Origin: Daphnia pulex
Taxonomy: Eukaryota; Arthropoda; Branchiopoda; Diplostraca; Daphniidae
DNA length: 64,000 nucleotides
Assembly (NCBI RefSeq): GCF_021134715.1
Contig: NC_060021.1
Coordinates: 1,736,001-1,800,000 of the forward strand
Reading direction: 5' to 3'
Shown: piece by piece, positions 1 through 12,961 of the stretch
Layout: every line of letters starts with the position of its first letter
Position numbering within the stretch: the stretch's first letter is position 1
Made by a program: the position numbers and the translations under genes
Notes under the pieces: model-generated
What the model was told of the DNA's origin: nothing
The model's database searches: none
Seen by the model: only the letters and a program-made list of their open reading frames with translations

Positions 1-690
1 AAATAAAGATGCCAGTTTTGAGGAAACATGATCCTCGACTAGAACGTTCTGGGCCCCCCAAGCGGTCCCCCCAATGAAATGAGGGCATAGTTGGCATAGT
101 TTTGACTTTTGGGTCAAATTCTCTTTAGCAGTCTTAGAGGTCAGAAAAAACAAAGATTGATGGATTTTTCGTTTTACGTGTTTTATTATGAGTTTTCCAA
201 AAAATCAATTTTAAATATTATTAATCAAGTAGGACTTACATAAATATTTCCCAGAAAGATTGCCTTTTGCAATTAGTTTGACGTAAGCCCATCCTTTGGG
301 ATTACTCAACTATGAAGACGGCGCAGAAGTGAGTACAAGTAAAACTTTGTGAAAAAAAAAAAAAAATATGCAAGGAAAGGAAGAAAGGAATTTGATTCAG
401 TTTATTGCATTCGAGGCAAATAAAACCCTTGGAAATTGCTGTCTTGTTAACACCACACAGTCGCTCAGTTCAAAATAATAACAAGACAACATATTAAACG
501 TTTCCTTGTCAGAAAGTAAAGATAGCAATAATCGAAGCGCAATATTTAAATACCGACATCACTTACACATATAACTGAAAACTTGGAGAAGAATCAATTT
601 GAATGATCAGTAAGAAATGCAAATGGAGTTTATCTCAGAAATTTTCAGAATCACCCAGAAATTCTTAATCACAAGTTTTGTGTATCAATA
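1..690. other. non-coding; 3' flank of the THAP gene
   Basis: No coding region is supported here. On the minus strand an AATAAA hexamer (plus 401-406) lies about 290 bases after the stop codon of the THAP/zinc-finger gene and could be its polyadenylation signal. The rest is AT-rich with a short A tract near 351-366. Confidence 0.5.
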
Positions 691-3600
691 TTAAACGCTT
701 TCATCAATATTCAGAGAATCATTATTTTTTTCCTTGACAAATTGTTCCAAGGCATTGAGCAACTCTTGCTCTCTATCGCGAATTTCTGATAAACCTCTCA
801 TGTAAGCCTTTTTCAATTCATCTTCGCAAATTTCAGTGAGAGCTGTGATTTCCTTTCGTTCCTTGTTCACCAATTCCGCAATTCGAGCATCCGACTCTGT
901 CAGTTCTTGTTCAAAAGAAGTCAATTCTGATTCCTTTTCGGACAGTTCACTTTGTAGAATTTCAAAGAGTTGAGCGGCTCCAGCATGAGATTCTTCGGTA
1001 TCTTTGATTTGGCGGTCGAGGTCTTCATTTTCTTCTTGCAGATTCGCAATTTCTTTGCTGATCAATGCAAGTTTATCTTCTAATTCAGAGACAAGTTTCT
1101 TAATTTCAGCCAATTCCTCTGTGTTTTTACTCGTTTCTTGCTGCTCAGGATCATACATGTCAAGGCTTAATTTGAGCTCTCGGCATTGTTGAGTTCGAAC
1201 TTGTAGCTCGGCTTCAATTTTTTTACCGTTAAGTTTCGTTATTAGCTTGATAACAACACCCTTTCTTTCCTTCAGTTTCAATAAGTCCGACTGACTGAGT
1301 TCATCCCTTTCTTTCGTTTTCTCCTGTTTTGCCCGCATCCTATTGATTTTCTGTCGCATTTCTGAAATCTTCCGTTCATCCTTTTGACGTTTCGCCAAAG
1401 CCTCTTCTAATGCAGGAAACGGACCCTTGGGAAAGCTAGATGGAATCTTCAACTTCATCTTGATTTCTAGCTTTTGATCAACGATGCTTAGTATGCCATT
1501 CTTGCGTTCTGCGTCTGTCAAAATGAAAGATTAATAATGACATCTCTAATACATTTTGACCAACTGTATTTACTTTTCAAAGGAGGAGCAGGAAGAGCTT
1601 TCATTTTATTCCTAGGCAGTGGTTCATTGCTGGCTTCGCCAGACTCATTCGAGTCGATTCGTAATCTCTTTCGACGAGGACTATTATTCTTTTTCGAAGA
1701 ACTTCTGAGAACTATTCTACCTAATATGGATCAAAACAATTATTTAAAAAACGAGAAAAAAATAAACAAATAGAAGGTAAAATATTTTACTATTGAATGC
1801 ATCAGACGACGCAGTACTCTCGGAAGAGTGTTTTGACTCGGACGTCGGCGAACAAAGTGAAGTTGGCTTTTCTTCATATTCCGATGACTCATCTGGAGTA
1901 GCCACACAACTCGGGGAAGAGGAGTCGATGTGTTTCATGATAGATGGCGATGATGGAATCCATTCATGAGATTCGTCATCTGAACTGCCTTCAGGGAATG
2001 ATTCGCTTGCAGTCCTTGATCGATTTTCGCTGGAATCTGAAGATTTTGTTTCGAACGTTTTACCATTTGAAATTCCGTTAGTGGGAGTCAGAGATTTTCC
2101 CGAATAACTACATTCAGGTACATTGGCTGTCTTGAGGTACTCGGGATATTGATTTTCTGGAACAGATTTAATCAAAACCCAGCAAGCGGATTTGTGCGTT
2201 GCCTTTGGACTATTCGTAATGTGTCTCGTCACATTTCTGCGGTAACGATCGCTATAATCGCATTCGGAACATTTGAACGCTGGAGTTTTCTCGTGTGCTA
2301 TAAAGTGTTGGTGAAAATTTGTCACGGTTCGAGCCCAATAACTGCAAAGAGGACACTGATAGACGAGTCGTTCGATCAGTTTGACTGTCCCACCGCTGCT
2401 AATGGATTCTTCCGGTTCGTCACGTTTTCTTTTCAACTAGGGAGAAACATATCATATATTATTTGCAATCAAATTTCAATCATAACGCAGAGCAATGAAT
2501 TCAACCTTTTTAATCGAGGTTAGTGCCCTCGTTACCTTGCGGTCACTCTCAACTGATAACTCCTCGGTCGATGATTCTTCGACGTCAGGCAAGTGTGTTT
2601 TCTACAAATAGAGATCATTAGTATCAAGTATTTTGCATAGGCTTAAAAGTGAGTGAAATACCTCATGAGCAAGAAAACGTTCTCGAGAAGGGGTTTTATA
2701 AGAACAATGAGAACACGCATATTCTAAATCATGATCCAAGTCGGATGGCTCCTCTGAAGCACTAGTCCGAATCTTGACAGTTGTAGATACTTTATGAACA
2801 GTTGCCTCATGTCTCTTTTTTGAATTCCAGGATTCGGCTCTGAAATCACATAAGCTGCAAGGGAAGCCTTCTTGATGATGGTTGGTTATGTGGAAGGCGA
2901 GCTGACGGCTGCCGGCGACCGAGTACGAGCACATTTTACATTGATATGCAGCATTATTTCCATGTTTCATTTCGTGTAGCCTAAGATTCGGTTTCTTCAG
3001 AGTGGAAAATTTGCACAATTTGCAAAAGAATCGATCACGTTCCTCGCTGTTGATGGTTTCATCGGTACTTTTCGTCTTTAATCGAGGACTGGCAATCGGC
3101 GATAATTCGACCATTTCTTCTTTTGGCTTGACAGAATCGGTTCGTTTCTCCGACTTTAGTGTGAAATGATTCTTCTGATAATGACGTAGAACATAAGCCG
3201 GGTCCTTCGCTCGAACGGAGCAATTTTCTCCAGGACACAAATAATAATTTATCCCGTTTCGCTTTCCTCTTTTCAAATCAGAACGGTCAATATCCAAGCG
3301 CACTTCATCTGTCTTCGTTTCGCTTTGTTTTGAAGTGGTCGGCTTCGTGGCTTCACTGTCTAACGAATTCGGCGTATTGGGATGGTTTTCTCTCAGGTGC
3401 GCTTTTAATTTCTTTGCATTGGGCGTTCGAAATGCGCACTCTGAGCAATGATACCATTTTCGAACAGCCCTCTTCGGAGGATGTGGACAATCCAAAGTTG
3501 AGGACGATGCGGATGAAGGTGACAGACGATTACTTTTAGAGCGATCAGCGGTATTGGAGGCACTTGGCGAGTGCTTTTTCTTTATGTGAGCTTTCAGAGC

Positions 3601-4595
3601 TTCATAATTGTCTTTGCTCGTATATGAACATTGCGTACAAGAATAAATAGTACGTCGTCTTCCAGATTTGTCTAGATATTGAGATCCAGATGAAGATGAT
3701 GAAATAGGCGAGCCACGACTTTTTCGAGTAGGAGTTTCGCACATACTGAGCCCAAGGAAAGAATTAACTGTTGGGTTCGCGCTTGTGGGTTCAGATCGAC
3801 TTTCATAGGGATGACTTTTCATTCTGTGATCCTTGAGAGAAATTATGTTTGGGCTTTTGAACTCACATTCTGTACAGCTATACTGAAATTTTTCGGGCAG
3901 GATGTTGAAAATCTTGATATCCTCGTCGTCCGATGACTTGACACGTGAAGTAGTATTGGATGTGGATGCCGAAAGCTGCATGACGTGGCTGAATGAAGCT
4001 GATGGTATAGAGGTCGCACGCAAGTTTTTCAGTCTTCCTGTATCAGTCTCACTATAAAGAAATAGATTAAATATGTTGTAAGAGAAAACATGAAAAAGGA
4101 ACAGGAATACCTGTTATTCAAGTCACTGGGGGCAGATGGATTTTCCTTGCAAGCATCATCGTCAGTGGAAATTCGAGGAGTAGTAATTCCAAGTGACTCA
4201 ACATTTCCCAACTGAACTGCCTCCCCTTCTGGTAGGCCTGTGGTTGCAATTGTTTCGGGACAATCAGCTTGTTGTGAACATTCCCCGTACAGTTCAGCAA
4301 CCTCCATCTCTGCTGTGCAATTGCTGTCCCAATCACCAGTCCATGGAAAGACAGATGGCACAGCATCTTCCCTTATTTTTCTTTTAGATTGATCATCGGA
4401 GAAAAGGTATATGTAATCACTCTGTTTAAAATGAAGAGAGCAAATGGAAAGAATATCTTGATCAGTTATTGTTAGAACAAGGTGATCACTATTGATGCTA
4501 GTCAGCCACTGTTCTCTTCTTTGAACATCAGATGGAATGTCATGACAAGCCGAACTAGTTGGCTTTGGACAGGAAGGAATGCAGCAACACTTCAT
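691..4595 (-). CDS. THAP domain, ten C2H2 zinc fingers and C-terminal coiled coil; probable DNA-binding regulator
   Basis: Six exons join in frame: 4111-4595, 2662-4051, 2536-2601, 1791-2436, 1574-1720 and 691-1514, giving 1185 residues. All junctions are GT-AG. The N-terminus is a THAP zinc-binding domain: clustered Cys at residues 3-9, a CSLH C-x2-H pair and an AVPSVF motif near residue 90. From about residue 219 come eight C2H2 fingers. The eighth is completed across an intron (HE joined to KTH). Two more fingers lie near 670-720. The last exon encodes about 270 residues rich in Glu, Lys and Leu that look like a long coiled coil, probably for oligomerisation. THAP and C2H2 modules both bind DNA, so a nuclear transcription or chromatin role is inferred; the target is unknown. 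The start chosen is the Met directly before the first THAP cysteines. An upstream 5' UTR exon is possible, because an acceptor-like TTTCAG sits just before it. Confidence 0.85.
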
Positions 4596-5854
4596 TGCAG
4601 TTACACAGAATACTGAAAAATACAAAAATTAATTAAACTCAAACCTTTTGATGTGACATAAAAAAGCTTCTGTGAACAAAACAACAGAAACTGAACTACT
4701 CAGAGTAAGATAAAGTCTCACACACCTTTTGAGTTTTGATGTAGTCAACAATTTTAGCTATTTTTTCAAAATGAGGAATTTGAATTCTTCCTTGTCAAAG
4801 TTGTCATTGCTTTCCTTTGTGTGCTTCCTTATTGAAGAAAAACTTTGTTTTGTTATGGCGGAGAGACGAAGACCACAACTTGTAAGATCCTCATAAAAAT
4901 AGAAATGAAAACGCTGCCCCGTGGCCCGTGTCCTACGCGTCACAAAAGCCTTCCCAGAATTCGTCTGCTAACAATTTTAAAGTCAACGAAAAAACATAAT
5001 CTTGTGCATTGCCACGTCGCTATATTATTCGTTTTGTGCGTTTTAACCGGTTTTAGAAAAAAGCCAAAAAGGTCCAAACTCTCCGAACTTTTTAAAAGCA
5101 GGTTTAATGAAAACAATGACTTAACTTAACGACTTAACCTGGTTTTCACGCTTTGTTGCACCATCTACTAATGTCTAATGAATGAATCTATTAGATTATG
5201 TCTCATTTAAAGTCTACAAACAGTTTCAACTCAAATTACAAAAAAAAAGTATGCACTGAAAGAAGTCCCAGCTGGTCAGAGGCTATCGCAGCTGATTTAA
5301 TGAAACCAACGCCTTTTCTCTACACGATTTTACGACTATCGGGTAGCGCATATATCGTATGACACGAAAGTAACGAAACCCGTTCAGTAACAAACTTTCC
5401 CTTACTATTTTCTATCCATGTAAAAAACAAAAATGCTCGTTTTAGCCTTTTAGGCTATTTGAAAATAAAAATAAAGCTCGTCAAAAACCAAGTCACGTCT
5501 GTGCTGGACAGATGTTTGTAGATAACCCGGACGAAAAAGAGAGAGAAGTGGGAAGCTGATAGAATACAGTAAAGCAAAAAGCTAAGAAGAAAGAAACAAA
5601 AAACACAGAGAAAACCGGAATAAAACACCAGAGGAAGGGACTAGAACTGCGCACACAAATATTTTATGCCCCTCCCCTTTTATTCCATCAATTTAAATTA
5701 AGAAGCTTATTATTGTACATTAATGACAGCAGAGAAAACATTTTCGACCAAGGCGTTCTTGACTTGCTTTCAGAGAAATAAGAGACTTTAAATTATGAGG
5801 ACAGAAAAGTACAATTATTGAGTGATTTTTAAATTTATATTTCAGTTAGGATGG
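4596..5854. other. intergenic, no gene seen
   Basis: Between the THAP gene start and the 3' end of the Harbinger-derived gene. Open frames here are short, lack family similarity and have no convincing splice partners. The composition is AT-rich. Confidence 0.5.
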
Positions 5855-7277
5855 TTACAAATTCAGCTTTGTCCACAAGTACGTTGAAATCCGATTACGC
5901 TTTAACTCACCCATTTGCTGAGATTGCAATTCTTCTGGACTTTGCTCAATGGGCTCGGAGAATTCGGAATGTAGATGAGCGTTATTATGATTTGCCGTTT
6001 CACTTTCAAATGGTTCCGTCTGGAGATCGCCATCATCAATCAAAGTGTCATCAGCGGAAGTGCAAAGATTGTGCAAGACGCAACACGAGATCATAAATTT
6101 TGCGGTAGTATCAACTTGATGAAAATCGAGGCGGCTCAGTTGTCTGAATCGTTGTTTTAGAAGACGTATTGCTTTTTCAACCGGTTGTCGAGATAAATGC
6201 AAACTATTATTATAGTTGATAACTGACTGGCCATTCTGTTTTCGGTATGGTATCAGCAATAAATGATTTGATAATGGAAAGGCTTCGCCTCCAACTAAAT
6301 GGAGATCACCAGAACAAAGGTCGGGAAGCCTTTTGTAGACGAATGACAACTTGTAGACACGCGCATCGTGAATTCTACTTGGTGGACCGGTAAAAACATC
6401 CAGAAATGCTCCATTAGGGTCGGAAATACCTTGAAGAGTAATAGAAATTTGCTGTTGATGGTTGAGGTAAATGAACTTATTTTTGTTGGCTGGAGCTCTA
6501 ATGGGAATGTAAGTGCTATGAATACAACCCAATATTCCAGGGAATCCAGCAATCTGAAAATGAAAGAGTAATTTTTATGTGTAGTTATGAATAGAAATGA
6601 TCACCAATTTAAACACAAAATGTAAATATATACTTGTTCAAACTGTTGTGCTATTGCTGCCTTTTTCTCTTTACTATCAGGAAATTTTATGATGGTTGGA
6701 GCAATGTCATTAAGGTAGTCCATCACACGTGCACACTGCCTGTGAAAAGTTGATTCTCCAATGGAAAATTTTGCTGCAACATCTCTTATACAAGTTTTAT
6801 TTCCTGCAAATCTAAAAAAAGTCATTTATTAATAGAGATATATAATACAAGTATACCCTAACTAATCAAGGTTTTACTTTAAAAAAGATAGTACATGGTT
6901 TTCTGCTGATGACTTTGGAGTTCCACCATGTGAATCATTTTTGGGATAATACTGTGATTTCTCAAAGTCTGATATAATCTGAGAACATGTTTCTCGTCTC
7001 ATACGAAATTCTCTACGAAACTGAGATAAAGAAATATTAGTGAATTTAGGGTAAAATCATCCTCTCCCTATTACGTGTCGAATGTCTTAATTACGTCATC
7101 TTCAGCGTAGGAGTGTATCAAACTTCGTCGTTTTTTGTGTTTCGGGCGCAGCACTTTTTCCTTTAAGAGCATCTTCAAAATCTCTTCATCTGAAGAATCA
7201 TCTGATTCTGATGATTCTAAAATAGCTAGAGCAAGAGCTAGTTTACGTTTCCTTTCATCCGAGCTAAACTTTGACAT
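5855..7277 (-). CDS. PIF/Harbinger transposase-derived protein (HARBI1-like), first catalytic Asp replaced
   Basis: Exons 7095-7277, 6878-7020, 6634-6811 and 5855-6553 join in frame to give 400 residues without internal stops. The N-terminal exon is Lys/Glu/Ser rich. The next two carry the FRREFRMRRETC and VAAKFSIGESTFHRQ segments typical of the HARBI1 helix-turn-helix region. The last exon is the DDE_Tnp_4 nuclease fold, with IHDAR (Asp near 231), a CSGDLHLVGGEAFPL segment and RQPVEKAIRLLKQRFR (Glu near 294). Where the family has the first catalytic Asp (GxIDGTH) this protein has GCIHSTY, with His at about 180. The other two acidic residues are present. No terminal inverted repeats were recognised in the flanks. 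It could be a domesticated gene, like vertebrate HARBI1, or a transposon copy that recently lost activity. Confidence 0.8.
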
Positions 7278-7494
7278 TTCTCAATATTTAAAAAAACAAA
7301 CATCGTCCACCAACCAATGTCTGCAACCTGAGCACCGTTGTCAAATATATTTACAAGTTGAAAAAGTGTAAATGACGGTGATGAATGAAGTGTATTGCAC
7401 TATTCGTTGATTTAAATAAGACTAAGTAAATTAACATTATATTAACGATCACAAAACAGTACGAGAACGGAAAAAAATGACTGAAATTATGGAT

Positions 7495-8797
7495 CTACAC
7501 AACCGTATTTTCCGGATGTGCCACCATTCTAAGGAACTCGTTGAAAAAATTTGCCAGTTCGTAATGGAATTGGACGGGAGCAGCCTGTCTTCCCTGGGAA
7601 AGGTAGGGATTAGCGCATTCTTTTAATAGCCGATTCATATCTGACGGAAGATGTCGGGAGATGAGCAAGCCAGAATCTAAAAAGACTTTCTGGCACACTA
7701 TCTGCAAGTTATTATTGACAGTCGGCGTATCGCAAACATGGAGCACTTTGTTGCATAGGGAGCGACAATCAAAGAGATCGCAATCGGAATGTTTACGGCA
7801 TTCACGACCATCTCCAACGGATCGGTCGACTACGGTCTTTGGGAAAACCGTATCAGCATCCAACAGCACCTGCCGACCGTTTAAAAGACCAAAGTGCTCC
7901 AATTTGACGTCACAGACATGAATAGGATCAGGAAATGTTGTGTGAAGGTCATCAAGTAGCTCAAGCATCAATTTTGCCTGATGAATCCTGGCATAAAAAT
8001 CCTCTGGGCGGTCGGAATAAATATTTAATCTAGAGATCGGTTTGGCATATTCAACGGCATAAAAAGTACCGCAACTAGATAGGATTTTAGGGAATAAATG
8101 GGAATGCTGATTGATCATAAGGGTGACATATTCATTGTCCTGTGACAGTTGCCATAAGTTTATCATAAGTTCTCTATTAACTTCATGTTTGTAGTCACCA
8201 AGGAATGGATAAAGATGGTCCATGAGGTTTTCCTTCTGGATTCCAAAGTTCATCAGCATAGACTGTGTTACCATCTCAACAAGCTCCTGGTAGTTGGGAT
8301 AGACTTCACTGGAGTTTGAATTTGTCCATTGAAGTGGTATGTACTCTGACTTTATCCTGTGTGATTTGATAACAATAAGCGAGTTATTCCACAGGGCAGT
8401 GAAAACAGCAAATTTTCCTTTGTGCATTGATTCACAGGATAGTGCAGAGATTTCTCCATTGTTGCATAGCGGCTCACATAGTCTGCCAAAGGCCTTTCCT
8501 TGACTGTACTCATTGCACTAGATTAAACAAAAAAATTTATAGACTTCATTTATATGGGATAAATTTTAATTAGTGCATTAATTTTTTGATTACCAGAATG
8601 TTTAAACGATTTTCAATATCGATATTCAAGCATATTATATTCCATTGTAAGAGGTAGAACAGAGAAATCATCGAAAGACTGCAGACAATTAAGACCACAA
8701 AGAAGCATTTTTTATGGAAAACCAAGCGAGTAATTTTGAAAAATTTTCGTTTGAAGTTCACACGCATTTCTGGAAGGTAGTTAAGAAGAAAAACCAT
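7495..8797 (-). CDS. divergent protein kinase domain 1 (DIPK1/FAM69) family protein
   Basis: Two exons (8594-8797 and 7495-8517) join in phase 0 to give 408 residues, close to the usual size of the family. Residues about 31-51 form a single hydrophobic segment after a basic stretch, which fits a type II signal anchor with the rest in the ER or Golgi lumen. The second exon opens with the family's cysteine-rich segment (GRLCEPLCNNGEISALSC). It continues into the kinase-like fold with a CDVKLEHFGL catalytic-loop-like segment and LLDADTVF in the metal-binding (DFG-like) position. A Cys-rich stretch (CRKHSDCDLFDCRSLC) follows, as in FAM69 proteins. The role of these lumenal kinase-like proteins is poorly known. 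The gene starts about 360 bases from the oppositely oriented gene at 9161, so a shared promoter region is possible. Confidence 0.85.
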
Positions 8798-9160
8798 AAG
8801 TCAAACTCTAGTTTTGTTACATTTTAGGTGTTTGTTTAGTTCACAAGCCATTATGTTTTGTTAGTAAATTTAAATGAACTTTGACAGCTGCCACTGCGAA
8901 CGCCATCTATGAAATATTAATGTTTTCGTTAAGGTGTTAAACATGTCCGAAAGATGGCGTCTTTCAAGCGTTTTTAAAAATCGTCTGCTAGCAATGTTTA
9001 TTTGACTTCGAATTTCAATACTGTTTTTTCCTTTTTGAGCAGTAATCTGAAATTTTAACTTTACATTTGCATCTAGATTTCTATAATTAAAGTTTTTTCT
9101 GAACGTATTTCACGTGTTTCTTGTAGTTAAAAGACTTACCCGTCTGGTGGTAGAGAGAAG

Positions 9161-9686
9161 ATGTCAAACTCTATCGGCGCTGCTAATGATCCTCCGAAAG
9201 CGAACTACAAACTGAAATATAAACTTCTTAAACGCTGCATCAAAGAAATTGTCCTGGTAATGTCCGTCAATTGTTTTCCTTGAATTTCTAATCATTTCGC
9301 GATTCAACCAGGAAAATGCTGCTCTATGTGATAGGGCTTCAGAAATGCAACACCAAATTCTTGTGGCTCAAGAAGAGAGAAAGTTTTTGTGGAAAAAATA
9401 TACAGCAACTCAAGGAAACAATTTCATTGGAGGTAAGGGAACAAAAATACTGTACAAAAGATGTGGAAAATTTAAACCTGTGTATTTCTCTTGATTAGAA
9501 GACATGATATTGAATACTGGAGCAGCAAGTCAACCAGTGACTGAACAAAAAAAATCAACAAGGAGAACTCCAATGCAGAAAAATAATTCCTCAAAACCAC
9601 GTCAAACCCTTTCTTCAAGGGCAAAACAAAAAAGAAAATTGGATGAGACTTTGAGTAACGACACTGCTTCTTTAGCAAATGGCTGA
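9161..9686 (+). CDS. small nuclear-type coiled-coil protein resembling the N-terminus of TBRG1/INO80-subunit-like proteins
   Basis: Exons 9161-9256, 9312-9432 and 9499-9686 join in frame to give 134 residues. The first half contains a basic helix and coiled coil (KYKLLKRCIKEIVLENAALCD followed by a QEERKFLWKK run). I recognise this pattern from TBRG1 and the TFPT/INO80E group of chromatin-complex subunits. The second half is polar, Ser/Lys/Arg rich and probably disordered. No FYR domain follows, so it is not full-length TBRG1. An AATAAA lies about 45 bases after the stop. The start is the first Met of the open frame and precedes a clean GT donor. Family placement is from memory of the motif and is moderate; the gene structure is well supported. 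Confidence 0.65.
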
Positions 9687-9778
9687 GTTGCAACAATAAT
9701 ATTGAATTGGAAATTTCTGTGTCAAACATTTAATAAACTTAAAATGCTAACAAGAGAATAGTTTTATATTCCAATGAA

Positions 9779-12700
9779 TCACATGAAATCCCGACCGAAT
9801 CCGCCTCGTCTGGAACCTCCACCACCTCTGGAACCTCCACCACCTCCGAAACCTCCACCACCTCCGAATCCAAATCCGTCGTCTCGGTCTCCACGACGAC
9901 CACCGCGGCCACCGCCACCTCCTCCTCGACCACGAAATCCACCACCACCACCACAGTCGGCCAAATTCCTCTGGCGTTCCTCGTCTTTGCGCACTTTCCA
10001 GGCACCGAACCTTTCTGACATTTTAATCAGCTCGGGAGGTATCTCCTAAAATAACACAGATTCATACGTAATTATCATTCAAGTAAGAGAAAAACCACGC
10101 GCCACATACCTGATTAGCTTCCTTCAATATGTCAATAAGATCACTGGCCTTAGACCAATCTTCCCTGGTCATGAATGAAATTGCAATGCCAGTTCTTCCA
10201 GCTCTACCGGTTCTGCCAATGCGATGGACGTATTCTTCCGCGTGACGAGGGAAATCATAGTTGAGGATGTGCCTTCAAACAAAAATAAAAAATTACAAAA
10301 GAATTCATTAAAAACTTGACAATAAAACGGAGCTCACGTAATATCTTTGATATCAATGCCTCGTGAAGCGACATCTGTGGCAATTAGCAATTTTACGTCA
10401 CCACTTCGCAGGTCAGCTAACGCCTAAATAAGAAAAAAATTTATGATAAAAAAGGGACTAAAAACGTAGAAATTGGTTAAATATTATTATGTACCTGCTC
10501 ACGATCGATTTGCTCACGATCCCCATGAATGCACTGGCAACTGATTCCGATTAAACTCAGTTCACTGGCTACTTGGTCAGCAACTAATTTACGACCGACG
10601 AAGACGATGGCTTTGTCATTCGGATCAAGAGCGCGAATGAAATCAATGAGCTAAACACAAAAAAGAAAATAATAAAGCTTAATTGATTAATCAACTATAA
10701 TCTAAGTCAGTTAGTTATACCCGTGGGCGCTTTTCCTCCTCGTCCAATATTTCGACGTGCTGAGTAACGGAGTGGCATGCAGCCAAATCCAAAGTTCCAA
10801 CGCACACCTGGAGAGGATTATCCATGTACTCATTGGCGATCCGACGAATACCTTCAGGCCACGTTGCACTGAATATAGAGATATATTGATCAATGACTGA
10901 CGATAAAAATGTGTATGCCGATGAAATGAGAAAAATTTTACCTGGTCATTATGATCTGTCGATCAGGTCGGACATCAATGAGAATTTTCTTGATTTGTGG
11001 TTCAAATCCCAAATCAAGCATCCGATCAGCCTCATCTAATACAACATATGACACAGAGCTCGTCTTGAGCGCACCAGCTTGCATCAGATCGTAGAGACGG
11101 CCTGGAGTTGCAACAACAATTTCAACACCTTTAGCAACAGCACCAATTTGTTGACGTCTGTCACCGCCACCATAAACGCATAAGCTGTGTTAGGGAAAAA
11201 ATAATAATAAAAAATTTATAAAATATCATTCAATGAATAGTTCCGAAAACCAACATTACCATTTGATCCCTTTCCAAGGAAATTTCGCTACTTCTCGTTC
11301 GATCTGCTGAGCGAGCTCACGCGTAGGTGCCATAATAAGAACACTTGGTCCACTACGCTCAGCGCGTGTGATGGGCTGTCCTTCGATGTGAATCATAGCT
11401 GGAAGGAGGAACGCCAACGTTTTTCCTGTGCCCGTTTGAGCAATACCAATAAGATCGTGACCTTTGAGAAGTACGGGCCATGCTTGAGATTGAATAGGAG
11501 AAGGATCTTTAAACTGTTGGTTTTGCACTGCTTCTAAAAGTTCGGGATAGTGTGCAAATGCTTGGGCGAAAGTCAACACAGGATTGGGGATTGGCCGATC
11601 ATCATCTGCTTTATAGTGGGATATTGTGATGTTGTTGTGGGTCAACCTGAAAAAATAGACTTTTGATTGTACTGGCAGATTAAATTGCTTTAAAGAAATT
11701 CTCACCGAAATTTGTCGACCTCTTCACGAGACATCACTGCCACTTCAGGGTCTTCTATGTAGAAGTTCTTCAAAATTTGTGGACTGTTTGCCCAACGACG
11801 TCTTGAGGCTTCTTTCTGTATCGTGGAAAATGATAAGAGATTTCCCTCAAGCAATGTAAATTTGAACGTACTGAATCCCTGATGACGGCACCCCAATCCA
11901 CAACTCCTGCATCCATTTCATCAGCTACGACGGCAGGTTGAGCAGTGTTACTCGGGTATCTGGAACTTGGAAAGCTAGTATCGTCAACAAGCTCTTTTAT
12001 TAAACGTTCCGCTTCTTTTTGCTTTTCAGGATCGCCAGAAATTTGAATGCTAGCCTCTGTTCCATTATCATCATCCTTGAGCACCTGAAAGAATAAAGAT
12101 AACATTATATTTCATTCATCAAATCTTTTGAAAATTTTAATTTATACTTTGATTCTTGCCCCACTTTGATCCTGCAATTCATTAATTTTGGATCCACCAC
12201 GGCCAATGATTCTTCCAACTAATGCAGAAGGCACTTTAACAATCAATGCATTACCAGATGGCTGGGATTGCCTATTTTCTGACTCAAAATTATTTTGACG
12301 TCTTGATGGCTCAAATGAAGATGATTGCTGCCATCTGTCTGAATCTGTTGGTCTCTCATTTTCCCATTTGGGTTTTTTCATCCCTGAGTCAGTTTCCTTT
12401 GATGACCATTCAGCTAAAGAATTGCCACCACTTTGGTTGCTTTGTTGGAATGTGGTCGAGACATGTGTAGTGTTGCCAGAATTTGGAATACTCAGTTCTT
12501 TGATCAATCTTTCAGCTAATCTAATTTTTTCTGGATCACCAGATAACTGAACACCAACATCAACCCAATTGTCATCTTCATGAAGGACCTGTACACAAAA
12601 AAAAAATTTATATGTATATTTTTTTTTTAACTAAGAAATATTTTAAAACAACTACCTTTATTTTGGCTCCAGATTTATCCTGAATTTCTCCAACTTTGGC

Positions 12701-12961
12701 ATTACTTTTGGCTGACAGACAATTGACAATATCGTATGAAACCCGAATGATGGTTGAGTTCTCACTACGATGGCTATGATCATTATTTGTATGACTACTA
12801 GACTGATGGTAATGATCTCTAGAGTTATTTGCATTATTACCCCTGTTGCTGTTGTGGCTAGACTCATATGAGCTTCTGTGACTGTGAGAATTTTGAGTAA
12901 ACGAACTACTCGGGCGAGAGTCTCTAGACCCATCCCGACTATATCCTCTTCTATCAGCCAT
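9779..12961 (-). CDS. DDX43: DEAD-box ATP-dependent RNA helicase with two KH modules and RGG tail (DDX43-like)
   Basis: Eleven exons join in frame (839 residues): 12656-12961, 12148-12588, 11872-12084, 11706-11815, 11260-11646, 10942-11184, 10721-10868, 10495-10650, 10338-10423, 10110-10272 and 9779-10045. A Ser/Asn/His-rich start leads to two KH-type modules. The first lacks the GxxG loop. The second has [20 protein letters not shown], a complete KH signature. The helicase core carries AQTGTGKT (motif I), PTRELAQQI (Ia), TPGR (Ib), [13 protein letters not shown] (II), a probable SAT-type motif III split by the 10869-10941 intron, [10 protein letters not shown] (V) and [13 protein letters not shown] (VI). 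The C-terminus is a Gly/Arg-rich RGG tail. DDX43 normally has one KH domain, so two is a variation. Expected role: RNA unwinding or remodelling, often germline enriched. Confidence 0.9.

Noticed and set aside
4845-5129. Plus-strand frame of 94 residues
   Set aside because: Low-complexity basic text, no family motif, lies in an intergenic region.
9774-10049. Plus-strand proline-rich open frame
   Set aside because: It is the antisense of the Gly/Arg-rich tail of the helicase; the repeat codons leave the opposite strand open by chance.
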